The position numbers and the translations under genes were made by a program. The notes below the pieces were generated by a model. The model saw only the letters and a program-made list of their open reading frames with translations, had not been told where the DNA came from and did no database searches. Below are positions 31,399 to 40,283 of a DNA stretch of 64,000 nt, piece by piece. How positions within the stretch are numbered: the stretch's first letter is position 1; the number at the start of each line of letters is the position of its first letter. The stretch comes from Winogradskyella psychrotolerans (GTDB lineage: Bacteria; Bacteroidota; Bacteroidia; Flavobacteriales; Flavobacteriaceae). The stretch is from contig NZ_JAHKPS010000009.1 in the NCBI RefSeq assembly GCF_018860565.1, forward strand, positions 186,001-250,000, in the 5' to 3' direction.

Positions 31399-32442
31399 TT
31401 ATTTATTAATACCTTGAGAGGATAAATACTGATGATATGCTCTTGCATTATTGTTATGCTGCCCTAAAGTTTTAGCAAACTTATGATATCCCAAACGTTT
31501 GGCATCTGCAGCAAAATACAAATAACTATGCTTTTCCGGATTTAATACAGCTTTTATAGCTGATAAATCTGGCATAGCAATTAATCCTGGTGGTAAACCT
31601 GTATTTTTATAAGTATTATAAGGCGAAACAATATCTTTATGCACATTTAAAACACGTCTAATGATTGTATTTTTATACTGAGGCAATTGATAAGCTGCAA
31701 ATTTTAAAGTAGGATCGGCCTGTAAAGGCATACCTATTCGTAATCTATTGAGATACACTCCTGCAACTCTAGGCTGTTCATCGGCTTGTTTTGATTCTTC
31801 ATGAACAATAGACGCTAAGGTTATAACTTCATTAGGAGTTAAATTTAATTTTTTAGCTTGTGCTTTTCTGGTATCTGTCCAAAATCGGTTGTACTCCGTT
31901 AACATTCTATCTCTAAAAGTTTCTGCAGATGTATTCCAGAAAAATTCATAACTATTAGGCAAATACATACCTAAGGCTGTTGCCTTATTAAAACCATTCT
32001 CAGCTAAAAAAGTATCGTCTGACATTGCTTTTAATAACGACAAACTATCTGCTTCAATTTGTTTACTTACTCTACTTGCTAAATCTGCTAAACTATGCTG
32101 ATTATTAAACGCAATTTTAATTGGTAGGTTCTTACTTCGTATGGAATTAATAATGTCATTATTATTCATTCCCTTAGAAATAGCAAAACGACCAGCTTTA
32201 ATATTTGTACTGTATTTTTTCTGCTTTGCTAAAGCGTCAAACGTATTTATATTATCTAAAAGTGGTTCTAATTGAGAACGTACTTCAGCATATGTTGAAT
32301 TCGTAGGCACATAAATATATGCGGTTTCATTTTCAAACTTTGTGTTAGACGAAAACATCGCGCTATAAAAATAATAGGCAACTGCTCCACAAATTACTAA
32401 ACCGATAAGCGCAACAGCCCAAAGTATTTTTTTAATGTACAT
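31399..32442 (-). CDS. mltG: Endolytic transglycosylase MltG
   Basis: MltG cleaves nascent glycan strands at the inner membrane and may end their synthesis. The 347 aa protein has one N-terminal membrane helix (about residues 8-28) and a LysM-like region. The catalytic glutamate lies in LASIVHEESKQADE, and VYLNRLRIGMPLQADPT and SPYNTYKNTGLPPGLI follow. All are YceG family hallmarks. It follows the GNAT gene by 2 nt and precedes DUF2279 by 1 nt. Confidence 0.94.
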   Translation of the reverse strand: MYIKKILWAVALIGLVICGAVAYYFYSAMFSSNTKFENETAYIYVPTNSTYAEVRSQLEPLLDNINTFDALAKQKKYSTNIKAGRFAISKGMNNNDIINSIRSKNLPIKIAFNNQHSLADLASRVSKQIEADSLSLLKAMSDDTFLAENGFNKATALGMYLPNSYEFFWNTSAETFRDRMLTEYNRFWTDTRKAQAKKLNLTPNEVITLASIVHEESKQADEQPRVAGVYLNRLRIGMPLQADPTLKFAAYQLPQYKNTIIRRVLNVHKDIVSPYNTYKNTGLPPGLIAMPDLSAIKAVLNPEKHSYLYFAADAKRLGYHKFAKTLGQHNNNARAYHQYLSSQGINK

Positions 32443-32444
32443 AG

Positions 32445-32969
32445 TTAATCTTTAATTCGTTGTAATATATATTCGTTCGTGTAGGTTTCGCCATCAAAAC
32501 TCCAATCTTTTTTTAATCCTATTATTTCAAAGCCATTACCTTTAAACAACTTTAAACTGGCAGAATTACTTTCGGAAATATTAGCATAAACCTGATGCAA
32601 ATGTAATGTCTGAAAACAATAATTCACCAATAAACTTAGTGCTTCTTTACCATAACCAAGGTTTCGGTTTTTTTCATTTTGAATAAGAATGCCAATACCA
32701 GCACGTTTGTTTTTTATATCAAAATCAAACACATCTATTAAACCAATCGTTTTGTTTTTCGTATTACAAATGGCTAACCTTAGTTGCTTAGCTTCAAAGA
32801 TATCTTGCTGGGCATTTTCGAGATATTGTTTGATTAAAAATCTAGAGTACGGCGTTTGTGTATCGCTTAAATACCACAATGACGTATCGTTTTCAATGCT
32901 ATAAACAAACTCTAAATCTTCAGGTTCTAAAGCTCTTAAATAGATATGCTCTCCTTGCAAACTTACCAT
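32445..32969 (-). CDS. RimJ/RimL-type GNAT acetyltransferase
   Basis: This 174 aa protein starts VSLQGEHIYLRALEPEDLEF, the typical beginning of GNAT domains that acetylate proteins or ribosomal subunits. It contains IGILIQNEKNRNLGYGKEAL, the acetyl-CoA pyrophosphate-binding loop, and LHQVYANISESNSASLKLFK. The substrate is unknown. It overlaps dapF by 7 nt, so translation is probably coupled in the dapF-GNAT-mltG-DUF2279 operon. Confidence 0.85.
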   Translation of the reverse strand: MVSLQGEHIYLRALEPEDLEFVYSIENDTSLWYLSDTQTPYSRFLIKQYLENAQQDIFEAKQLRLAICNTKNKTIGLIDVFDFDIKNKRAGIGILIQNEKNRNLGYGKEALSLLVNYCFQTLHLHQVYANISESNSASLKLFKGNGFEIIGLKKDWSFDGETYTNEYILQRIKD

Positions 32970-33736
32970 TTTATCTCTCCTTTAAAAACTTGCTCTGCTG
33001 GTCCTACTAACCAAATATTCTTATAACCTTTATCGTTACTATTAAAAGTAACGTTAAGCTCTCCACCTTCTGTCTTTAAACTAATGTTTTCACTTTTAGT
33101 TTTACCAGATTTGTGCATTGCTAAAGCAACTGCGGTTACTCCTGTGCCACAAGATAATGTTTCATCTTCTACGCCGCGTTCGTATGTTCTAACCGCAAAA
33201 TTATCGTCTGATAATTGCTCTACAAAATTCACATTACTCCCCTCTTTGTTATAAGGCTGTCCGTATCTAATTTTTGAACCATTCGCTTTTACTTCAAAAT
33301 TGGCTAAACCTGAAACCATTTCTACATGATGCGGAGAACCTGTATCTAAAAATTGATGATTATCAAAGGATTTAATTTCAGAAACATCTTGCATTTGAAG
33401 ATAAACCATTCCATTTTCAATCTTTGCCTTGTGTAATCCGTCAATAGCGACAAATGTTGTTTCGTTCTTTATGATACCTAAAAAATTTGCAAAAGCAACA
33501 ATACATCGGCCGCCATTACCACACATAGTACTTTCATTGCCGTCTGCATTGTAATAAACCATTTTAAAATCAGTGTTATCATCATTCTCTAAAAGAATAT
33601 ATCCGTCTGCTCCTATGCCAAAACGTCGATGACATAGACGTGCTATGCGTTTGGTATCATTTTTGTTTATTGTTTGTAAACGGTTATCTACAATTACAAA
33701 ATCGTTTCCCGTGCCCTGATATTTATAAAATGTCAT
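32963..33736 (-). CDS. dapF: Diaminopimelate epimerase
   Basis: DapF interconverts LL- and meso-diaminopimelate for peptidoglycan and lysine synthesis. The protein has two catalytic cysteines, in MCGNGGRC and LSCGTGVTAVA, and begins TFYKYQGTGNDFVIVD. I chose the ATG at 33736 because it aligns with the family start; ATGs at 33742 and further upstream add only a few residues. It is the first gene of a cell-wall-related operon with mltG downstream. Confidence 0.95.
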   Translation of the reverse strand: MTFYKYQGTGNDFVIVDNRLQTINKNDTKRIARLCHRRFGIGADGYILLENDDNTDFKMVYYNADGNESTMCGNGGRCIVAFANFLGIIKNETTFVAIDGLHKAKIENGMVYLQMQDVSEIKSFDNHQFLDTGSPHHVEMVSGLANFEVKANGSKIRYGQPYNKEGSNVNFVEQLSDDNFAVRTYERGVEDETLSCGTGVTAVALAMHKSGKTKSENISLKTEGGELNVTFNSNDKGYKNIWLVGPAEQVFKGEIKW

Positions 33737-33900
33737 ATTCATAATTAAGGGCAAATATAAGAATATTAGACGTTAAAAACAGTTGTTAAACACGCGTTAA
33801 AATTGGCGTTAAAAAGTCGTTAAATTAAAAATTGAAATCAATAATTATCTAATTTTAATCGTTAGTTAAAATGAAATAGTAATATTTAAATTTAAAAAAA

Positions 33901-35307
33901 ATGAAGAAGATCCTAACATTAGTCTTTGTTTCTGCTCTTGGAGGTTTATTAACCTTAGGAGGATACAAATTTTTTATTGAAAACGAAACACAGCCATTAG
34001 CCGTTGAGCAGTCATCTGACCTTCCTGTCTTTGTACCTACAAATAATACTATAACGAGTAGTACTGCCACTGCTCCAGATTTTGTAACAGCGGTAGAAAA
34101 ATCATTAGATGCTGTTGTACACGTTAAGAATACTGCTATTATAAATGCACCTATCTCTATGCGTGATTTATTTTATGGTCGTAGCTCGCAACGTGCGCAA
34201 GTTGGTACGGGAAGTGGTGTCATAATTTCACCAACGGGTTATATTATTACAAATAACCACGTTATAAAAAATGCCAACGAAATCAGTATTACTTTAAATG
34301 ATAATAAAACTTATGATGCTGAATTGATTGGCACAGACGAATCTACTGATATTGCTTTATTAAAAATAGAAACAGAAAAAGAATTACCATTTATGGCTTT
34401 TGGAGATTCTGATAATGCCAAAATAGGAGAATGGGTGTTAGCTGTTGGAAATCCGTTTAACTTAAATTCTACAGTAACTGCAGGGATTATTAGTGCTAAA
34501 TCGAGAGATTTAACAGGCCAACATCAGCAATCGTTCATACAAACCGATGCTGCTGTAAATCCAGGAAACTCTGGAGGTGCTTTAGTTAACACCAATGGAG
34601 ATTTAATAGGAATTAACACTGCTATTTCTTCACAAACAGGCTCTTATATAGGATACTCTTTTGCCGTTCCAAGCAATATTGCTCGAAAAATAGTAAATGA
34701 TATCATGGAATATGGAAATGTACAGAACGGTATTCTTGGTGTCTCCATACTAAACAAAAATTCTCGAGAAGCTATTGAGAACAAGTTAAATGAAATTGAA
34801 GGTGTATATATAAGTGAGGTACAAGAAGACACCGGAGCCGAAAAAGCGGGCATTAAACCTGGAGATATCATAAAGAAAATTGATAATATTTACATCCATA
34901 AATTTGCAGATTTAACAGGCTATTTAAAAACCAAAAATCCTGATGACACTGTTAATGTGACATTATTAAGAGATGGAGATGAAAAAACGCTTCCAGTAAC
35001 ATTACTAAAACCAACAACAACTGTCGTTGAAAAAATAGGATTTGTAAAAAATGCCTCTAAAAAAGATTTAAAAAACTTCAACACAGATTATGGAGTGAAA
35101 ATTTCGAAATTTGCAGATGAAAACTATAAGGCTGGTTGGAATCGTGTAGGTGTTGAAGAAGGTTGTATCGTTACAAAAATTAACGGTGAAAAATTATATT
35201 CCGTTGATGATGCTCAAAAAGCATTAAGAACTAGAAATCCTAGAGAACCTCTTCAAATTGAAATCATCAATAAACAAGGAGAGAAAATCATTCATAGTTT
35301 TAGATAA
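33901..35307 (+). CDS. HtrA/DegP-type periplasmic serine protease
   Basis: This 468 aa protein has an N-terminal membrane or signal segment (LVFVSALGGLLTLGGYKFF). The trypsin-like domain has the catalytic triad: His in ITNNHVIKNAN, Asp in STDIALLKI and Ser in NPGNSGGALV. Two PDZ domains follow at about 270-370 and 390-468. It is expected to degrade or refold misfolded envelope proteins. A strong terminator follows 26 bp downstream. Confidence 0.93.
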   Translation: MKKILTLVFVSALGGLLTLGGYKFFIENETQPLAVEQSSDLPVFVPTNNTITSSTATAPDFVTAVEKSLDAVVHVKNTAIINAPISMRDLFYGRSSQRAQVGTGSGVIISPTGYIITNNHVIKNANEISITLNDNKTYDAELIGTDESTDIALLKIETEKELPFMAFGDSDNAKIGEWVLAVGNPFNLNSTVTAGIISAKSRDLTGQHQQSFIQTDAAVNPGNSGGALVNTNGDLIGINTAISSQTGSYIGYSFAVPSNIARKIVNDIMEYGNVQNGILGVSILNKNSREAIENKLNEIEGVYISEVQEDTGAEKAGIKPGDIIKKIDNIYIHKFADLTGYLKTKNPDDTVNVTLLRDGDEKTLPVTLLKPTTTVVEKIGFVKNASKKDLKNFNTDYGVKISKFADENYKAGWNRVGVEEGCIVTKINGEKLYSVDDAQKALRTRNPREPLQIEIINKQGEKIIHSFR

Positions 35308-35332
35308 AACACACCTATAAATAGACTTAATT

Positions 35333-35366
35333 AACCCTTCAAAGTAATATTCTTTGAAGGGTTTTT
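35333..35366 (+). terminator. Intrinsic terminator of the htrA-type gene
   Basis: A perfect 12-bp stem, AACCCTTCAAAG / CTTTGAAGGGTT, encloses a 7-nt loop and is followed by a T tract. It separates the protease gene from gap. Confidence 0.92.
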
Positions 35367-35383
35367 ATTTTCGTCAAAAAGCA

Positions 35384-35413
35384 TTACGAAAACGTTTGAA
35401 ATATGTATTTTTG
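35384..35413 (+). promoter_or_regulatory. Bacteroidota-type promoter for gap
   Basis: A -7 element TATTTTTG (35406-35413), matching TAnnTTTG, has TTA, a one-base variant of the TTG box, 19 nt upstream at 35384-35386. It lies 33 bp before the gap ATG and just after the terminator. Confidence 0.6.
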
Positions 35414-35445
35414 CACAAAATTTAATTTTATTAAACCAAAAACAA

Positions 35446-36894
35446 ATGGGTTTTAACGACACTTACGAAAAAGAGTTAGCATTTCAAGCAGATCGTCGCA
35501 GAGCAACGGTTGAATTTATTAAAATTGTAAGCGACTTATGGTACGACAAGTCTATTGAACTTGTGTTATTTAGAAATCAATTAATCGATAGAAATGTGAG
35601 CGAAATTTTAAACTTGCACGAATATGCAGGGGAATTTGTTCAAAAACCTATTTCTATTTTCGATTCTGTTGAAATTGCACAAGCGATTAAAACTTTAGAT
35701 CTGCCACCAGCAAAGCTAGATATAGGCAAACTAACTTACGAATTTCATTTAGAAGATCAAAAATATAGTAACGCTACTGCTTTTGTCGCTTCTAAATTAG
35801 ATAATGCTAAAGAAAATGAAGGCATAAAGCCAAAAGATGTTGTGCTTTATGGATTTGGTAGAATTGGTCGATTAGTAGCACGTGAGTTAATGACTCGTAC
35901 AGGTAAAGGTAACCAATTAAGATTAAGAGCAATTGTTACTAGAGGAGCTATAAACGAAACGGTTTTAGAAAAACGTGCATCATTATTAAGAAATGACTCT
36001 GTACATGGTGATTTTTCTGGACTAGTAAGCACCGATGTTAAAAATTCTGCCCTAATTATTAATGGTACTACTGTAAAAATCATCTCAGCTAATGCACCAG
36101 AAGATATTGATTATACAGCATACGGAATTGACAATGCTCTAATTATTGATAATACAGGAGCATTTAGAGATAAAGAAGCCTTAAGCAGACACTTAAAAGC
36201 TAAAGGTGTTGATAAAGTATTATTAACTGCACCAGGAAAAGGAATTCCTAACATAGTACATGGAGTTAATCATAAAGAGTACAATCCTGATGAAGTTAAT
36301 ATTTTCTCAGCAGCATCATGTACAACAAATGCTATTACACCAATATTAAAAGCTGTTGAAGATTCTTTTGGAGTAAAAACCGGACATTTAGAAACGATTC
36401 ACGCCTATACAAACGATCAAAACTTAGTAGATAATTTCCATAGTAAATACAGACGCGGACGTGCAGCTGCTTTAAATATGGTAATTACAGAAACTGGAGC
36501 AGGAAAAGCCGTTAGTAAAGCATTACCATCTTTAGAAGGAAAACTAACCTCTAATGCTATTAGAGTTCCTGTACCAAACGGATCATTAGCTATTCTAAGC
36601 TTAGAATTAGAAAACAAAACTTCTGTTGAAAGTATGAATTCTATCATGAAGAAGTATGCACTTGAAGGTGATTTAGTTGAACAAATTAAATACGAAATGA
36701 GTGACGAGTTAGTCTCTAGCGATATCGTTGGTAGTTCTGCTCCTTCTATATATGATAGCAAAGCTACTATCGTAAGAGCTGATGGAAAAAATGCAATACT
36801 ATATATATGGTACGATAACGAATATGGCTATAGCCACCAGGTAATTCGTTTAGCTAAATATATTTCTAAAGTAAGACGTTATGCTTATTATTAG
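35446..36894 (+). CDS. gap: Glyceraldehyde-3-phosphate dehydrogenase, long form
   Basis: This 482 aa enzyme has a normal GAPDH core from about residue 125 (VVLYGFGRIGRLVARE, Rossmann loop) with the catalytic cysteine in SAASCTTNAITP. ETIHAYTNDQNLVDN and the C-terminal WYDNEYGYSHQV are also present. The first 120 residues are an extra N-terminal domain. Long GAPDHs of this type are found in Bacteroidota and some other groups. The role of the extension is not known to me. It is flanked by terminators and so is monocistronic. Confidence 0.94.
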   Translation: MGFNDTYEKELAFQADRRRATVEFIKIVSDLWYDKSIELVLFRNQLIDRNVSEILNLHEYAGEFVQKPISIFDSVEIAQAIKTLDLPPAKLDIGKLTYEFHLEDQKYSNATAFVASKLDNAKENEGIKPKDVVLYGFGRIGRLVARELMTRTGKGNQLRLRAIVTRGAINETVLEKRASLLRNDSVHGDFSGLVSTDVKNSALIINGTTVKIISANAPEDIDYTAYGIDNALIIDNTGAFRDKEALSRHLKAKGVDKVLLTAPGKGIPNIVHGVNHKEYNPDEVNIFSAASCTTNAITPILKAVEDSFGVKTGHLETIHAYTNDQNLVDNFHSKYRRGRAAALNMVITETGAGKAVSKALPSLEGKLTSNAIRVPVPNGSLAILSLELENKTSVESMNSIMKKYALEGDLVEQIKYEMSDELVSSDIVGSSAPSIYDSKATIVRADGKNAILYIWYDNEYGYSHQVIRLAKYISKVRRYAYY

Positions 36895-36922
36895 ACTTAT
36901 TTTAAAAAATTAATAACTCATA

Positions 36923-36950
36923 AAATCTTGTCTTTTAGGCAAGATTTTTT
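36923..36950 (+). terminator. Intrinsic terminator of gap
   Basis: AAATCTTGTC pairs with GGCAAGATTT (one T-G pair) around a TTTTA loop, followed by a T run. It is 28 bases beyond the gap stop. Confidence 0.8.
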
Positions 36951-37127
36951 GTTAGTTATTAATTTGAATAATCCTCCTATATTAAACATCTAAAACAGCG
37001 TTTTTACCGTATATAAAATGCCTTACTATATTGTGAGGCTAATTGTTTAGTAATTCTTTATGAAATCTTTATAAAATTATTATCTTGGCAATCAATTAAT
37101 CTAACCAAAATTAAAATTACAACTAAG

Positions 37128-37754
37128 ATGAAATTCTTAACCAAACTTTCTGTAATTCTACTAGTTACAATGAGTTTACAATCTGTAAACGCACAAAAGA
37201 GCAATGAAGAAGCAGAAGACAAATTGTCCTTAAATAGTGGCAATATTGACAGCCAGTTTGAATATGTATTTAAAAAATCTGGTAATTTCAAAGGTACAGA
37301 TGGACAGCGTTATGAAGCTGTAAAATTTTCTTCTCTTCTTACTTTAAAAAATAATGTTCTCGATTCTTTAAAAACAACCTATTCTAAATTAGAAAGTTCT
37401 GAAAAAGTTGTTGAAAACCAAGCCAATGAAATTGAAGAACTAAAAACAAAACTTGCCAATACGCTGTCGAGCTTAGAACAAACAGACTCTGAAAAAAATA
37501 ATATGGCATTATTAGGCATGCAAACTAGTAAAACCAATTACAATGTTATCATGTGGTCTATTATTGCTGGTTTATTAGCATTTTTATTATTCTTTATCTA
37601 TAAATTTAAAGGCAGTAATTCTGCAACACGTGATGCTAAACACAAATTAGACGAAGTAGAAACAGAATTTGAAGAACATAGACGAAATGCTTTAGAACGT
37701 GAGCAAAAAGTAAGACGTCAATTACAAGACGAATTGAATAAGCAAAAGGCTTAA
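37128..37754 (+). CDS. Signal-peptide protein with coiled coil and one membrane helix
   Basis: This 208 aa protein has a signal peptide ending VNAQ. A helical region at about 75-125 (KLESSEKVVENQANEIEEL and LSSLEQTD) is predicted to be a coiled coil, and there is one membrane helix at about residues 138-160. A lysine/glutamate-rich coiled tail ends LQDELNKQKA. I recognise no enzyme motif. Proteins like this are placed upstream of trmD in flavobacteria and are sometimes mislabelled as methyltransferases. Function is unknown. Confidence 0.75.
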   Translation: MKFLTKLSVILLVTMSLQSVNAQKSNEEAEDKLSLNSGNIDSQFEYVFKKSGNFKGTDGQRYEAVKFSSLLTLKNNVLDSLKTTYSKLESSEKVVENQANEIEELKTKLANTLSSLEQTDSEKNNMALLGMQTSKTNYNVIMWSIIAGLLAFLLFFIYKFKGSNSATRDAKHKLDEVETEFEEHRRNALEREQKVRRQLQDELNKQKA

Positions 37755-37797
37755 ATTAAAGTGCTGCAAACACTTAATTAAAAATACTTAACACCAT

Positions 37798-37830
37798 AAA
37801 AATCCGTAATTTTAATTGCGGATTTTTTTT
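37798..37830 (+). terminator. Intrinsic terminator before trmD
   Basis: A hairpin with a stem around CCGTAA/TTGCGG (one G-T pair) extended by A/T pairs is followed by eight Ts. It lies about 45 bases after the coiled-coil gene. A second weaker hairpin (AGTG/CACT core) lies just after the stop. Confidence 0.78.
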
Positions 37831-37988
37831 ATCCTAAACTATAGAAACTAACCACTCTCTTTTCATTTAGGATTATCCCTATTGACTGTAATTCAATTTC
37901 TATTTAGAAACTAAAAATAGGATTAAATCCTTCTGTATCATTTTTAGAAAATCACCATTAGAAATAAAAAAAACATCGCAATTAAACA

Positions 37989-37996
37989 TACCTTTG
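37989..37996 (+). promoter_or_regulatory. -7 element upstream of trmD
   Basis: TACCTTTG matches TAnnTTTG exactly and lies 19 bp before the trmD ATG. No good TTG box is seen at the normal distance, so the promoter is called on the -7 box alone. Confidence 0.45.
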
Positions 37997-38015
37997 CAAC
38001 TTATTTGAACATATT

Positions 38016-38693
38016 ATGCGCATAGATATTATAACCGTATTACCAGAACTTTTAAAAAGTCCGTTTGAAGCCTCTATCTTAAAACGTGCCATTGAAGCCG
38101 GTTTAGTAGAAGTCCACTTTCATAATTTAAGAGATTATGCTACAGGTGGCTATAAATCTGTAGACGACACACAGTTTGGAGGAGGAGCAGGAATGGTAAT
38201 GTCCATAGCACCTATTGATAAGTGTATTTCTAAATTACAGCAAGAACGTACTTACGATGAAATTATTTATATGACACCAGATGGGGAGCAGCTTAACCAA
38301 AGTATTGCTAACCAAACCTCTTTAAAAGAAAACATTATTATTTTGTGTGGACATTATAAGGGAGTGGACCAACGCGTACGTGATAAATTTATCACTCGTG
38401 AAATATCTATTGGAGATTATGTATTGTCAGGTGGCGAATTAGGTGCAGCTGTATTATGCGATGCTGTAATCCGATTAATTCCTGGAGTTTTAGGTAATGA
38501 AACCTCTGCCCTAACCGACTCTTTTCAAGATAATTTATTAGCACCACCTATTTATACTAAGCCTAGAGAATATGATGGCATGAAAGTTCCAGAAGTATTA
38601 TTTAGCGGTAATTTCAAGGAAATTGAAAAATGGAGAGAGGAACAAGCTTATAAAAGAACTAAAGAAAGACGACCAGATTTACTTAAAGACTAA
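38016..38693 (+). CDS. trmD: tRNA (guanine-N1)-methyltransferase TrmD
   Basis: TrmD makes m1G37 in tRNAs with SAM and prevents frameshifting. The 225 aa protein has the trefoil-knot motifs [22 protein letters not shown] and [17 protein letters not shown]. It starts [12 protein letters not shown], the normal family beginning. rplS follows after a small membrane-protein gene, a common arrangement of the trmD-rplS region. Confidence 0.96.
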   Translation: MRIDIITVLPELLKSPFEASILKRAIEAGLVEVHFHNLRDYATGGYKSVDDTQFGGGAGMVMSIAPIDKCISKLQQERTYDEIIYMTPDGEQLNQSIANQTSLKENIIILCGHYKGVDQRVRDKFITREISIGDYVLSGGELGAAVLCDAVIRLIPGVLGNETSALTDSFQDNLLAPPIYTKPREYDGMKVPEVLFSGNFKEIEKWREEQAYKRTKERRPDLLKD

Positions 38694-38704
38694 GCACATT
38701 ACCT

Positions 38705-39019
38705 ATGAATAGTTCTACAGAAATTCTCTTTTATACTGGTCAAATCATTAGTGCGTTATCAACTTTTATAATATTAATTGCTAGCATAATTCTCTTTATA
38801 AAAAAACGTACCCTAGCGACTTGGTTAATATTAATTGGTAGTGTACTAGTTATACTAACTTCTGTTACTAGTTTGGTTATCCGTGTTTTTGCGAGTGCAG
38901 AAAGTGTAGGCACCTTATTATTAACACAAGGGATTTCAATTATAATTCAAAATGTATCTTATTTAATATTTTCAGTTGGTTTAATCATTTTAGTTGTATC
39001 GGAATTTTCAAAAAAATAA
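38705..39019 (+). CDS. Small membrane protein of unknown function
   Basis: This 104 aa protein has three predicted membrane helices (about residues 10-30, 36-60 and 78-100) and almost no soluble part. No family is recognised. It lies 11 nt after trmD and is probably read from the same transcript. The next gene, rplS, has its own promoter. Confidence 0.65.
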   Translation: MNSSTEILFYTGQIISALSTFIILIASIILFIKKRTLATWLILIGSVLVILTSVTSLVIRVFASAESVGTLLLTQGISIIIQNVSYLIFSVGLIILVVSEFSKK

Positions 39020-39078
39020 ATTGTAAAATAAGCTCAGGACAACTTCTAACGGGAGACAAAAAATAAAACAACAAAGCA

Positions 39079-39108
39079 TTGTAAATAAGCAAAAAAGTAG
39101 TACTTTTG
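39079..39108 (+). promoter_or_regulatory. Bacteroidota-type promoter for rplS
   Basis: TTG at 39079-39081, a 19-nt spacer, then TACTTTTG at 39101-39108: an exact match to TTG-N19-TAnnTTTG. The start of transcription would be about 39114, leaving a leader of roughly 67 nt before rplS. This gives a local reference for the promoter style of the genome. Confidence 0.8.
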
Positions 39109-39181
39109 CAAACCAATTTAGACCAACCTCTGGCGAGAATCGTGAATGTTGCTTTAAATCAACTATTATAAATAAAATAAA

Positions 39182-39529
39182 ATGGATTTAGTAAAATTTG
39201 TACAAGACGAATTTGTAACCCGTAAAGACTTTCCAGAATTTAGTGCCGGTGATACCATCACAGTATACTACGAAATTAGAGAAGGTGAAAAAGTGCGTAC
39301 GCAGTTTTTTAGAGGTGTTGTATTACAGCGTAAAGGAAGTGGATCTTCTGAAACATTTACCATCCGTAAAATGTCAGGAACAATTGGTGTAGAGCGTATC
39401 TTCCCAATTAACTTACCTGCTTTACAAAAAGTAGAAGTTAACAAACGTGGTAAAGTACGTAGAGCTAGAATTTTCTACTTTAGAGGCCTTACTGGTAAGA
39501 AAGCAAGAATCAAAGAAGTTAGAAGATAA
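39182..39529 (+). CDS. rplS: 50S ribosomal protein L19
   Basis: This 115 aa protein has the L19 signatures FSAGDTITVYYEIREGEK, RTQFFRGVVLQRKGSGSSE and VERIFPINLPALQKVEV. L19 lies at the 30S-50S interface. It has its own strong promoter (39079-39108) and terminator (39552-39581), so it can be expressed apart from trmD. Confidence 0.97.
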   Translation: MDLVKFVQDEFVTRKDFPEFSAGDTITVYYEIREGEKVRTQFFRGVVLQRKGSGSSETFTIRKMSGTIGVERIFPINLPALQKVEVNKRGKVRRARIFYFRGLTGKKARIKEVRR

Positions 39530-39551
39530 TTCAAACTTATATATTACAATT

Positions 39552-39581
39552 AAAAGCCTTCTCTTTAAGAAGGCTTTTTTT
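39552..39581 (+). terminator. Intrinsic terminator of rplS
   Basis: A stem AAGCCTTCT / AGAAGGCTT with a 5-nt loop is followed by seven Ts. It ends the rplS transcript and separates it from the candidate RNA downstream. Confidence 0.9.
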
Positions 39582-39666
39582 GTTATTAACATTTGTTAAT
39601 AATATGAGTTCATAAACTGTTGATATCTAAAATGTTAAAACCTCATAGATATCAAAAATATTTCAC

Positions 39667-39674
39667 TAAATTTG
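39667..39674 (+). promoter_or_regulatory. Possible -7 element of a non-coding RNA
   Basis: TAAATTTG matches TAnnTTTG exactly. It lies between the rplS terminator and a hairpin-rich, protein-free stretch. No clear TTG box is present at 17-23 nt upstream, so the call is tentative. Confidence 0.4.
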
Positions 39675-39680
39675 TAAAAC

Positions 39681-40174
39681 AATTAACGACAAAACTAAGT
39701 ATGGTTTTGAATTGTGTTAATGCGTATTAAAGATTTGTTCTTTATATATTGAGGTTGTTTTTTGAGGTTGTATAGCAACTTGTGTAAAACAAGTGTTTGC
39801 AAAGCAATCAAGAAGCTTTACTAATATAACACACTATTGTAGGTTATATTAGTAAAGTGAAAAGCTCCGAAGAAGTACTGGGATCGAAAGTGAACACGAA
39901 AAGGACGAGCAATGTTTTAGTCTTAATATTTATTAAAGTTGAAGGTATTAAGAAAACATCAAGAAAAACAAGCCTAAGAAACAAAGTAATATCAGGTCAA
40001 TACATTTTGAAAGGTATGAAATGTTTCGAATTGAAACAGTAACTCTTAAACCGAAAAAGGTGATGGCATTGGTCTATCAACTGAGTTAGCAAAAACTAAA
40101 TAGGTTATGTTAGTACTGTTTCTAAGAAAGCCATGTCAGCACAGATTTCTCTGAGTGATATGGCTTTTTGTTTT
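39681..40174 (+). ncRNA. Candidate structured non-coding RNA, about 490 nt
   Basis: The 0.75 kb between rplS and the pentapeptide gene has no credible protein gene. It shows a nested hairpin ATTAAC/GTTAAT around CAAAAC/GTTTTG near 39685-39720 and two copies of TTGAGGTTG (39749, 39762). A perfect 15-bp stem (39816-39830 with 39843-39857) follows. A 14-bp stem with a 3-nt bulge joins ATGTTTT...CTTAATA to TATTAAGAAAACAT (39912-39959). TGTTTC/GAAACA lies at 40022-40038, and an elaborate terminator ends the region. A -7-like box lies just upstream. I find no tmRNA, RNase P, 6S or SRP consensus. The ends are estimates; family and role are unknown. Confidence 0.45.
40127..40174 (+). terminator. Intrinsic terminator at the end of the candidate RNA
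   Basis: AAAGCCAT pairs with ATGGCTTT; inside it TCA/TGA and CAGA/TCTG continue the helix to a TTTC tetraloop. TTTTTGTTTT follows. The upstream 350 bases have no gene on this strand, so the terminator implies an RNA transcript. Confidence 0.75.
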
Positions 40175-40283
40175 AGTAAAGTTAACAGCCTTACCTACAT
40201 TTATAGAGTCCAGACTAGAGTCTAATTTAATAACAAACCACACTAGACTGTGGCAAATACATTTCTTTTCGTATTCTTGCGAC

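Noticed and set aside
39816-39857. 15-bp inverted repeat read as a terminal repeat of a mobile element
   Set aside because: The arms are only 12 nt apart and no transposase or target duplication is visible, so a hairpin is a better reading.
39857-40042. Open frame of 61 codons beginning at GTG within the hairpin-rich gap
   Set aside because: The frame starts inside a perfect RNA stem, has no ATG, lysine-rich composition as expected of AT-rich non-coding DNA, and no recognisable protein features.
40055-40090. tRNA-like D-arm similarity (reverse strand CTCAGTTGATAGA)
   Set aside because: No acceptor stem, anticodon arm or T-loop can be formed around it, so it is a chance match.
39681-40174. 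tmRNA, RNase P RNA or rRNA remnant
   Set aside because: I looked for the tmRNA ends and tag frame, the P4 consensus of RNase P and conserved rRNA blocks, and found none.
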